From positions 1-10,552 of the forward strand of contig SBBV01000087.1 of the NCBI GenBank assembly GCA_005240015.1: 10,552 nucleotides of DNA. Reading direction: 5' to 3'. Positions 1 through 5,638 of the stretch are shown in pieces; position 1 is the stretch's first letter, and every line of letters starts with the position of its first letter. The position numbers and the translations under genes were made by a program. Below the pieces are notes generated by a model that was not told where the DNA came from, ran no database searches, and saw nothing but the letters and a program-made list of their open reading frames with translations. This DNA comes from Candidatus Odyssella thessalonicensis. Lineage in GTDB: Bacteria; Pseudomonadota; Alphaproteobacteria; Bin65.

Positions 1-1479
1 GCCGTCGTCCTGCTCGTAGGCGAAGCCGTTCTTGGCGGCAGACCCGCCACCGCACACGCCGGGCGGCGCGAAGCGGCCGCGCTCGGCGAAGAGGAACGCT
101 TCGGCGTCGCCCTCGAGCGGCGTCACCTCGTAGACCGCGCCCAAGCCGCCGCGATGGCGGCCGGGGCCGCCGCTGTCGGGCCGGAGCGCCCACTGCGTGA
201 ACATCACCGGGTAGGCGGCTTCCAGGATCTCGACCGGCGGGATGGTCGCGGTCGAGATCGGGGCGTTGCCGTGGTTCAGGCCGTCGCCTTCGGGGTGGCC
301 GCCATGGCCGCCGCCGAAGAACGAGAACATCACCCAGCGCTGCCCGTTCTTGCGGTGGCCGGCGAGCGAGAGCGCGTTGATCGTGCCGTAGGCGCAGCCG
401 TTGACGCGCTGCGGTGCCGCCGCGGCCAATGCCTGGAAGACGACGTCGATGACGCGCAGGATCGTCTCTGTGTAGCCGCCGACGGGCTTGGGGCGCGTGG
501 CCGAGAGGATCGAATTCTCGGGAATCACGAACTCGATCGGCTCGAGGCAGCCGGCATTGGCCGGCACGTCCTGGAAGACGTGCTTCAGCGCCACGTAGCA
601 ACTCGCGATCGCCGTCGAGCGCGCGATGTTGACCGGCCCGGCACAGGCGGCGGCACTGCGCGAGAAATCGAGCGTCATGCGGTCGCCGCGCTTCGCGATG
701 TCGAGCGCGATCTTGAGCGGCTTGTCCTCGATGCCGTCATTGTCGAGCCAGTCCTCGGCCGAATAGGTGCCGTCGGGCAGCTCCGCGATGTTGGCGCGCA
801 TCAAGCGTGCGGCGCGCGCCTTGAGCTCGGCCAGCGCCTCGGTCACGGTTGCAGCACCGGCTTCGTCGAGCAGCCCCGTCAAGCGCTGGACGCCGAGATC
901 GAGCGCGTTGATCTGGCCGTTCAGATCGCCATAGAGGCTCTTCGGCTGGCGCGAATTCGCCATCACGATGTCGACGATGTCCTGGTTCAAGCGCCCGGCC
1001 GCGAACAGCTTCACCGGCGGGATCAGCATGCCCTCCTGATAGCTCTCGGTCGCGACCGGGTTGTAGTTGCCCGGCACGTTGCCGCCGACATCGTGCCAAT
1101 GGCCGACCGAGGCGAGGTAGCAGAAGACTTTGCCGCCGTGGAAGAACGGGCGCACCAGCTTGAAATCCGAGAGATGCGTGCCGCCGTCATAGGGATCATT
1201 GAACAGATAGACGTCGCCGTCTGCGACCGCACCGCCTTCCGTCTTGATCTTCTCGATCACCGCCTTGACCGCGAACGCCATCGCGCCGACGAAGATCGGC
1301 AGGCCCGACTTGCCCTGGATCAGCGTCTCGCCGGTGCGCGCGTCGTAGAGGCCGTGCGAGGCGTCATGCGCCTCGGCGATGATCGGGTTGAACGCGCTGC
1401 GGAACAGCGTCGCGTCCATCTCGTCGGCGATCTGCTCGAGCCGGCCTTTCAGCACGGCGAGGGTGACGGGGTCGATCAT
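1..1479 (-). CDS. hyuB: Hydantoinase B/oxoprolinase-family protein (HyuB-type), C-terminus cut by window edge
   Basis: Translating the minus strand from the ATG at 1479 gives 493 open residues with no stop before base 1, so the gene continues off the left edge. The N-terminus MIDPVTLAVLKGRLEQIADE is the family's usual opening and supports this start. Further signatures are NDPYDGGTHLSD (about residues 94-105), GHWHDVGG (126-133) and PVATESYQEG (141-150), followed by a glycine-rich C-terminal part containing FFGGGHGGHPEGDG and RPDSGGPGRHRGGLG. HyuB proteins are usually about 520-580 residues, so most of the protein is present. Characterised relatives pair with an ATP-dependent HyuA subunit to open hydantoins or 5-oxoproline, and acetone carboxylase subunits are distant kin. 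No hyuA lies upstream; it may lie beyond the left edge. The ATG has no good Shine-Dalgarno sequence, and a repeat hairpin arm begins 10 bases upstream. Family assignment is firm; substrate is unknown. Confidence 0.93.
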   Translation of the reverse strand, partial: MIDPVTLAVLKGRLEQIADEMDATLFRSAFNPIIAEAHDASHGLYDARTGETLIQGKSGLPIFVGAMAFAVKAVIEKIKTEGGAVADGDVYLFNDPYDGGTHLSDFKLVRPFFHGGKVFCYLASVGHWHDVGGNVPGNYNPVATESYQEGMLIPPVKLFAAGRLNQDIVDIVMANSRQPKSLYGDLNGQINALDLGVQRLTGLLDEAGAATVTEALAELKARAARLMRANIAELPDGTYSAEDWLDNDGIEDKPLKIALDIAKRGDRMTLDFSRSAAACAGPVNIARSTAIASCYVALKHVFQDVPANAGCLEPIEFVIPENSILSATRPKPVGGYTETILRVIDVVFQALAAAAPQRVNGCAYGTINALSLAGHRKNGQRWVMFSFFGGGHGGHPEGDGLNHGNAPISTATIPPVEILEAAYPVMFTQWALRPDSGGPGRHRGGLGAVYEVTPLEGDAEAFLFAERGRFAPPGVCGGGSAAKNGFAYEQDDG

Positions 1480-1488
1480 CGTCTCACA

Positions 1489-1606
1489 CGTAGGGGCGCG
1501 CTGCGCGCGCCCTGCTTCCAACGCTCCCATGTTCCGCGCGGGACGTGTGCGGTCGACCACCGGCGCCGTGCCGGCGGATGCAGGGCGCGCGCAGCGCGCC
1601 CCTACG
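1489..1606. repeat. REPIN-like inverted repeat A (27-base perfect arms)
   Basis: Positions 1489-1515 and 1580-1606 are exact reverse complements over 27 bases, separated by 64 bases. Each arm is itself a hairpin: GGGCGCGC, loop TGC, GCGCGCCC at 1494-1512, mirrored in the other arm. Two inverted small palindromes around a short spacer is the architecture of REP doublets/REPINs, which RAYT transposases mobilise in other bacteria. It fills nearly all of the 156-base gap between the lyase stop (1636) and the hyuB start (1479). On transcripts it could fold into one long stem or two short ones. No RAYT gene is visible here. Confidence 0.85.
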
Positions 1607-1635
1607 CATCGGACGCCTCGCGTTCATGGCGAAGA

Positions 1636-2502
1636 TCAGCCCTCATACTTCTTCCCCAGCGCCAGCATCTCGGGCGTGCCGATCAGCGCGTTGAGGCCCT
1701 CGAAGTCGAGCATGCGGTCCCTGAGCGGCGCCGTGGTGCCGTGGCGCGCGAGGCTGGCATAGTAGTCGGCGAGGTTCTTCGCCAGGAAGCGCACCGTGCC
1801 GCCGGGAAAGATCGCAAGCGAGAACCCGAGCGCCTGCAGCTCTGCCGCGGTCTTCATCGGCGTCTTGCCGCCTTCGACCATGTTCGCGAGCAGCGGGATG
1901 CGGTCGCGGAAGCGCTGCATCGCCGCGCCGATCTCGGCCTCCGAGCGCAGCGCCTCGATGAACAGCACGTCGGCGCCGGCATCGCGATAGGCGTCGGCGC
2001 GGTCGAGCGCGGCCGAGAGGCCTTCGGGGCCGATCGCATCGGTGCGCGCGACGACGAGCACGTCGGCGGACGGGCGCGCATCGAGCGCCGCCTTGATCTT
2101 GCCCACCATCTCCGCCGCCGGCACGACGCGCTTCTCGTCGAGATGGCCGCAGCGCTTGGGGAAGGTCTGGTCCTCGAGCTGGATCGCATCGGCCCCGGCG
2201 CGCGCGAAACGCTTTACCGTGCGCTGCACGTTGAGCGCATTGCCGAAGCCGGTGTCGGCGTCGACGATGATCGGCGCCGCCACGCGCTCGCGGATCGCCA
2301 TCAGAGTTTCGGCGACCTCGTCCATGCCGACGAGGCCGAGATCGGGCCGGCCGAAGCGGGTATAGGCGATGCTGGCGCCCGAAAGATAGAGCGCCTTGAA
2401 TCCGGCTTGGCTCGCCAGCAGGGCGGTCAGCGCATCGTAGACTCCGGGCGCCACCAGGATCGGCGGGGCCGCGATCAGCGCGCGCAGGCCGTTGTCGTTC
2501 AC
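1636..2502 (-). CDS. PEP mutase/isocitrate lyase superfamily C-C lyase (2-methylisocitrate or 2,3-dimethylmalate lyase-like)
   Basis: A 288-residue enzyme, the normal length for this superfamily of alpha/beta barrels. The N-terminus has APGVYDALTALLA (about 18-30) and YLSGASIAY (39-47). The metal-site acidic loop is DADTGFG (81-87), and ARTDA (152-156) and NMVEGGKTP (207-215) follow. KRCGH at 116-120 carries the cysteine (C118) that acts as catalytic acid/base in isocitrate, methylisocitrate and dimethylmalate lyases; PEP mutases and the oxaloacetate decarboxylase branch lack it. This points to Mg-dependent cleavage of a 2-hydroxy or branched acid giving pyruvate or glyoxylate plus a second acid. 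The GTG start at 2502 overlaps the upstream small-subunit TGA in a GTGA (2499-2502), implying translational coupling; an AGGG lies about 10 bases before it. A PrpB role in the methylcitrate cycle is possible, but no prpC or prpD is in view. Family is secure; substrate is inferred. Confidence 0.9.
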   Translation of the reverse strand: MNDNGLRALIAAPPILVAPGVYDALTALLASQAGFKALYLSGASIAYTRFGRPDLGLVGMDEVAETLMAIRERVAAPIIVDADTGFGNALNVQRTVKRFARAGADAIQLEDQTFPKRCGHLDEKRVVPAAEMVGKIKAALDARPSADVLVVARTDAIGPEGLSAALDRADAYRDAGADVLFIEALRSEAEIGAAMQRFRDRIPLLANMVEGGKTPMKTAAELQALGFSLAIFPGGTVRFLAKNLADYYASLARHGTTAPLRDRMLDFEGLNALIGTPEMLALGKKYEG

Positions 2503-3044
2503 GCGCCGGCCGCCCTGAGCTTCTTCGCGAGATGCGGCAGGAGGCCGCCATCCGCGATCATGGCGAGAAGATGCGGCGGGATCGGCTCGCAGGCGAGGCG
2601 CCGGCGCTGGGTCAGGTTCTCGATCACGCCCTCGCCGGCCCGGACGACCAGGCGATCGCCGGCCGCGACCGCGCCGGCTTCGGCCGAGACCAGCACCGGC
2701 AGCGCGAGGTTCATCGCATTGCGGTAGAAGATGCGCGCAAAGCTCTTCGCCACGACGGCGGCGATGCCGAGCGCCTTCAACGCCATCACCGCCTGCTCGC
2801 GCGAGGAACCCATGCCGAAATTGCTGCCGGCCACGACCATGTCTCCGGGTCTGGCCTCGCGCGCAAAGCGGGGATCGAGCGCCTCGAGACAATGCCGTGC
2901 GAGCTCGGCGATCGGGCCCTTCATGTAGAGCCCCGGCGCCAGCACATCGGTGTCGACGTTGTCGCCGAACACCCAGGCGCGGCCGCCCGCGGTTTCATCG
3001 CGCGGAAAAGCGCTTTCGCCTTCTGTGGACGTCGAGCTCGGCAT
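2499..3044 (-). CDS. Aconitase-superfamily small subunit (LeuD2/DmdB-like swivel domain)
   Basis: A 181-residue protein with the swivelling-domain fold of isopropylmalate isomerase small subunits. It shows AWVFGDNVDTD (23-33), the substrate-loop region GLYMKGP (38-44) and GSNFGMGSSREQA (73-85), whose arginine (R82) normally contacts a substrate carboxylate. Such subunits complete the active site of a separate Fe-S large subunit, here presumably the product of 4281-5567. The loop after the DTD motif reads YMKGP rather than the YLR-type loop of isopropylmalate isomerases, suggesting another substrate. The start is uncertain: ATG at 3044 is preferred, a TTG at 3053 is in frame, and neither has a Shine-Dalgarno. 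About 20 residues precede the usual family N-terminus, so the extreme N-terminus may be over-called. It is the first gene of a coupled pair with the lyase. 'LeuD-like' is the family label; a leucine role is not implied. Confidence 0.9.
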   Translation of the reverse strand: MPSSTSTEGESAFPRDETAGGRAWVFGDNVDTDVLAPGLYMKGPIAELARHCLEALDPRFAREARPGDMVVAGSNFGMGSSREQAVMALKALGIAAVVAKSFARIFYRNAMNLALPVLVSAEAGAVAAGDRLVVRAGEGVIENLTQRRRLACEPIPPHLLAMIADGGLLPHLAKKLRAAGA

Positions 3045-3160
3045 AACGGGCAATGTTGGAACGATTGGAAAGATTACCGCGCCGCTCGAGGCCCGTCATG
3101 CGGAGATTCGGAGCGCACCGCTCGTCGTCCGGGGAATCTCGAACCGATCCACAACACTTG

Positions 3161-3261
3161 CCGTTCCCGCGAAAGCGGGAACCCAAACAGCGTCTCCACC
3201 GCGAAAGCCGTTCAACGCCTTGAGCGGCATCGAGCGTGGGTCCCCGCTTTCGCGGGGACGA
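3161..3261. repeat. REPIN-like inverted repeat B (GCGAAAGCGGG type)
   Basis: Positions 3161-3185 and 3237-3261 are inverted copies matching at 22 of 25 bases. The first arm folds as GTTCCCGC-GAAA-GCGGGAAC (3163-3182) and the second as GTCCCCGC-TTTC-GCGGGGAC (3240-3259), each a perfect 8-bp stem with a 4-base loop. Two of the three arm differences compensate within each hairpin (T-A versus C-G pairs), as expected for a family maintained by its fold. This palindrome type is scattered in many proteobacterial genomes and, when translated by accident, gives SRESGNP and WVPAFAGTT peptides, both seen here in one spurious frame. Confidence 0.88.
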
Positions 3262-3302
3262 CAAGGTCTCATGCCAACGGACGGAATCGATGACTCGGCG
3301 GC

Positions 3303-3400
3303 AAAAAGGGGTCAAAAAGGGGTCAGACCCCTTTTCGGCATCGGCGGCGACGCCATGCCTCATCCGGATAGGCTGAAAAGGGGTCTGACCCCTTTTTGCC
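3303..3400. repeat. REPIN-like inverted repeat C (GGGGTCAGACCCC type) with an internal tandem duplication
   Basis: Positions 3314-3336 and 3375-3397 are perfect 23-base inverted copies. Each is a hairpin AAAAGGGGT-CAG (or CTG)-ACCCCTTTT (3315-3335 and 3376-3396). In the left copy the 11-mer AAAAAGGGGTC occurs twice in tandem (3303-3313 and 3314-3324), so the GGCAAAAAGGGGTC border seen in mirror at 3384-3400 is displaced outwards by one unit. It lies 80 bases downstream of the PAS gene stop. Because each stem is GC-rich with a terminal T run, the pair may also end transcription on both strands. Confidence 0.87.
3376..3397 (-). terminator. Possible Rho-independent terminator after the PAS gene (part of repeat C)
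   Basis: On the minus strand, the direction of the PAS gene, this is a 9-bp stem AAAAGGGGT/ACCCCTTTT with a 3-base loop. It comes 84 bases after the PAS stop codon at 3481-3483. The T-run forms the 3' side of the stem instead of following it, so efficiency is uncertain. The second copy at 3315-3335 would give a tandem terminator. Confidence 0.4.
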
Positions 3401-3480
3401 AATCGCACAACACTTAAGTCCGTTGGTCTCAGAGGTTCGAAAGAAGCCGAAGGATGGCTGCTGAACGAGAGGCCGCCGGC

Positions 3481-4041
3481 TCAGCGCACGGCGGCGATCG
3501 GCGTCCGCGAGACGAGGGCGAGCGTCGGCGGCGGGTCGAGGAACTCGACGTCGTCGCCCTCGATCTCCACGCGCGCATCCGCGGTCGACTGTTCCTCCGC
3601 CGTCGGCGTGGCAAAGGTGTGCCCCAGCAGCAGCATGCCGACGCTCTCGCCATCGAGCGAGAGCGGCAGGATGATGCGGCTGATCATCACCGTCAGGAAG
3701 CTGTCCTTGACGTAGCGGTTGCGCGCGAACAGCGGGCGGCCCGACTCGAACACCATCGCGTAGTGCCGGCTCGCGACCTTGTGGCGTGCGGGCGTCAGGA
3801 TCTCGTGCGTGAACTTGCCGGTGGCGTCGAAGCCGTAGCCCTGGGCGATGGCCGTGCCGGTGAGGCGATAGCGAAAGCCGCGGCCCTCGATGCGCTCGAC
3901 CAGCTGCAGATGCGGCAGCAGACGGGGAATTTCCGAGGGCTCGATGTCGCGCCTGAGCGGCATGCGCCGCCGGCCGCGCTTCATGTCCCAATAGCGCCAT
4001 AACGAAGACAGGATGGGGTCGTCGGCGATCACGGGAGGCAT
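3481..4041 (-). CDS. PAS_5-type (PF07310-like) PAS domain protein
   Basis: A 186-residue single-domain protein from the ATG at 4041. It shows the signature of the alphaproteobacterial PAS_5 family: LWRYWDMKRG near the N-terminus, then MPLRRDIEPSEIPRLLPHLQ and YRLTGTAIAQGYG with F-x-HEIL. These make up essentially the whole protein, and no output domain (kinase, GGDEF or helix-turn-helix) follows. Members are presumed small sensory or binding modules; most are uncharacterised. An upstream in-frame ATG at 4074 would give 197 residues, but it has no ribosome site, whereas 4041 is preceded by GGGAG at 8 bases. The gene sits between the large (4281-5567) and small (2499-3044) subunit genes on the same strand, separated from each by non-coding DNA, so it may have its own promoter. 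The family call is confident; function is not known. Confidence 0.88.
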   Translation of the reverse strand: MPPVIADDPILSSLWRYWDMKRGRRRMPLRRDIEPSEIPRLLPHLQLVERIEGRGFRYRLTGTAIAQGYGFDATGKFTHEILTPARHKVASRHYAMVFESGRPLFARNRYVKDSFLTVMISRIILPLSLDGESVGMLLLGHTFATPTAEEQSTADARVEIEGDDVEFLDPPPTLALVSRTPIAAVR

Positions 4042-4280
4042 TCGGGGATCTCCCAGCTTCGGCTTCGGCCGCATGCCCCCAACAGGGGACCGGGGCGCGT
4101 TATGCTGTTAGCGATCTGTCAGCAAATATGAACGTGAGGAAAGTCACATTCGATCCGCGTTGGGAAATAATTTTTATGGTTTTCAAACCGTTAATCGTAA
4201 ATGCTGAGACGTGCCGCGAAGAGATATTAACGCATTAGGACTACGCGATTATTTCCCGCTCTCTATGTAATTTTCCGGTG
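4042..4280. other. AT-rich intergenic region upstream of the PAS gene
   Basis: Between the large-subunit stop (4281) and the PAS start lies a stretch whose core (about 4110-4275) is strikingly AT-rich against its surroundings. It contains a perfect 10-base inverted repeat, GGGAAATAAT at 4162-4171 and ATTATTTCCC at 4248-4257. It most likely carries the PAS-gene promoter. No -35/-10 pair stands out, and no coding signal is credible on either strand. Confidence 0.6.
4050..4054 (-). promoter_or_regulatory. Ribosome binding site that favours the 4041 start of the PAS gene
   Basis: On the minus strand GGGAG lies 8 bases before the ATG at 4041. The competing ATG at 4074 has only a G-run ending one base before it, which is too close to function. 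This favours the shorter, 186-residue protein. Confidence 0.55.
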
Positions 4281-5567
4281 TCAGCGCACTGTTTCTGCAA
4301 GCATCGCGCGCGGGTCGGCAATGTGGCCGGCGACGGCCGAGGCCGCGACCGTGTAGGGCGAGGCGAGATAGACCCGGGCCGTGGCATGGCCCATGCGGCC
4401 CTTGAAATTGCGCGCCGTGGCCGAGATGCAAACCTCGTTCTCGGCGAGAACGCCGGCCCCATAGCCGGCGCAGGCGCCGCAGCCCGAGGGCAGCAGGATG
4501 GCGCCGGCGTCGGTGAGCGCGGCGAGGGTGCCGTCGGCGGCCGCCTCCTGCGTCGTGCGCGCCGAGGCGGGGGCGACGAGCAGGCGCACGCCCTTCGCCA
4601 CTTTGCGCCCGCGCAGGATCTCCGCCGCCATGCGGAGATCGGAGAGCTTGGCGCCGGTGCAGGCGCCGATATAGGCCTGATCGATGGCGACCTTGCCGTG
4701 CGCGGCAACCTCGGCCGCGTTCTCGGGGCTGTGGGGCGCCGCCACTTGCGGTGCCAACGCGCTCGCATCGAAGCGGTGTTCGGCCTCGAACGCGGCGCCG
4801 GGATCGCTGCGCCAACGCTCCCAATCGGCGCCCATGCGGGCGCCGGCCGCCCTCACGTAGTCGACCGTGACCCGGTCGGGTGGCACGAGCCCGACCTTGG
4901 CGCCGAGCTCCGCCGCCATGTTGGCCAGCACCATACGCTCGCTCATCGGCAGCGCGCGGAGCGCCGCGCCGTCGAACTCCACCGCCTTGTAGTTGGCGAC
5001 GTCCATGCCGAGACGGCCGCAGAGGAACAGCATGATGTCCTTGGCCGAAAGGCCGCGGCCGAGCCGCCCGCTCCATTCGATGTGGATTGTGGCGGGAACG
5101 CGCACCCAGATCTCGCCGGTGGCGAGCACGCCGGCCATCTCGGTGGCGCCGATGCCGATCATGAACGCGCCGAACGCGCCGCCGGTGGTCGAATGGCTGT
5201 CGCCGCCGGCGACGAACATGCCCGGCGCCAGATGTCCGCGCTCGGGCAGCACGACGTGGCAGATGCCCTGCATGTCGTAGAACGCCTCGATGCCGCGCGC
5301 CTTGGCGAACTTGCGCGTGAGGTCGAGGATCGCGGCACTCTCGGCGTCGACGGCGGGCGTGTAATGGTCGGTCACCAGCACCACGCGCGTCGGGTCCCAG
5401 ATGCCGACGCCCAGCTGCTTCAGCATCGGCTCGACCCGGCGCGGGCCGGCCGAATCGTGGATCATCGCGAGATCCACCTTGGCGGTGACGATGTCGCCCG
5501 GTCGCACGCTGGCACGGCCGGCGGCCTTGGCGCAGAGCTTCTCGGCGAGCGTCTGGGGCGTGGGCAT
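4281..5567 (-). CDS. Aconitase-superfamily large subunit (LeuC2/DmdA-like Fe-S dehydratase)
   Basis: A 428-residue protein, matching the shorter LeuC2/homoaconitase class (about 420) more than bacterial LeuC1 (about 470). In order: RPGDIVTAKVDLAMIHD (22-38), DHYTP (67-71), GGDSHSTTGG (121-130), and the three cluster ligands C303 in IGACTGAKLSDL and C363/C366 in SGCGACAG. The C-x59-C-x2-C spacing is that expected for a 4Fe-4S cluster. With a small swivel subunit it should catalyse reversible hydration/dehydration of a hydroxy acid in the cytosol. The first motif reads GACTGAK where LeuC and aconitase usually have S/T-C-T-N, hinting at a divergent branch. The start at 5567 fits the family N-terminus (PTPQTLAEKL); an ATG at 5576 is also in frame. 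Both ATGs lie in a GCATGC-GAA-GCATGC dyad. Its partner subunit is 1.2 kb downstream, beyond the PAS gene. Substrate unknown; isopropylmalate is possible but not favoured. Confidence 0.9.
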   Translation of the reverse strand: MPTPQTLAEKLCAKAAGRASVRPGDIVTAKVDLAMIHDSAGPRRVEPMLKQLGVGIWDPTRVVLVTDHYTPAVDAESAAILDLTRKFAKARGIEAFYDMQGICHVVLPERGHLAPGMFVAGGDSHSTTGGAFGAFMIGIGATEMAGVLATGEIWVRVPATIHIEWSGRLGRGLSAKDIMLFLCGRLGMDVANYKAVEFDGAALRALPMSERMVLANMAAELGAKVGLVPPDRVTVDYVRAAGARMGADWERWRSDPGAAFEAEHRFDASALAPQVAAPHSPENAAEVAAHGKVAIDQAYIGACTGAKLSDLRMAAEILRGRKVAKGVRLLVAPASARTTQEAAADGTLAALTDAGAILLPSGCGACAGYGAGVLAENEVCISATARNFKGRMGHATARVYLASPYTVAASAVAGHIADPRAMLAETVR

Positions 5568-5638
5568 GCTTCGCATGCTCGCGGTTGACACGGCGCTGTA
5601 CCTAGACCGACAGTCCCGCCCCCAGCAAGGCCGAGCCG

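Larger units (their letters stand above)
3045..3480. other. Non-coding gap between PAS gene and small subunit
   Basis: About 436 bases with no credible gene. Bases 3161-3400 hold two different inverted hairpin pairs (repeats B and C). The remaining 3045-3160 should carry the promoter and leader of the small-subunit/lyase pair, but no convincing -35/-10 pair or Shine-Dalgarno was found. Weak dyads are visible at 3103-3109 with 3134-3140 (GAGATTC/GAATCTC) and at 3111-3123 (GAGCG-CAC-CGCTC). Confidence 0.7.

Noticed and set aside
154..2727. 857-codon open frame on the plus strand
   Set aside because: It lies antisense to hyuB and the lyase, both of which show clear family motifs. Its translation is Arg/Ala/Asp/Val-rich with no domain pattern, typical of a GC-rich shadow frame.
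3161..3400. CRISPR array
   Set aside because: Repeats come as inverted pairs of two different types, with no regular spacer ladder and no cas genes.
2950..3417. Reading frames across the repeat-rich gap (both strands)
   Set aside because: Their peptides derive from the palindromic repeats (for example SRESGNP, WVPAFAGTT), a known artefact of translating such elements.
4128..4238. 36-residue plus-strand reading frame in the AT-rich gap
   Set aside because: No Shine-Dalgarno, no recognisable sequence and codon use unlike the neighbours; more likely regulatory DNA.
5585..5590. Perfect TTGACA as a promoter for the NTF2-like gene
   Set aside because: No acceptable -10 element lies 16-18 bases downstream. 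A minus-strand TTGCTG/CTAGGT pair in the same gap is too weak to call.
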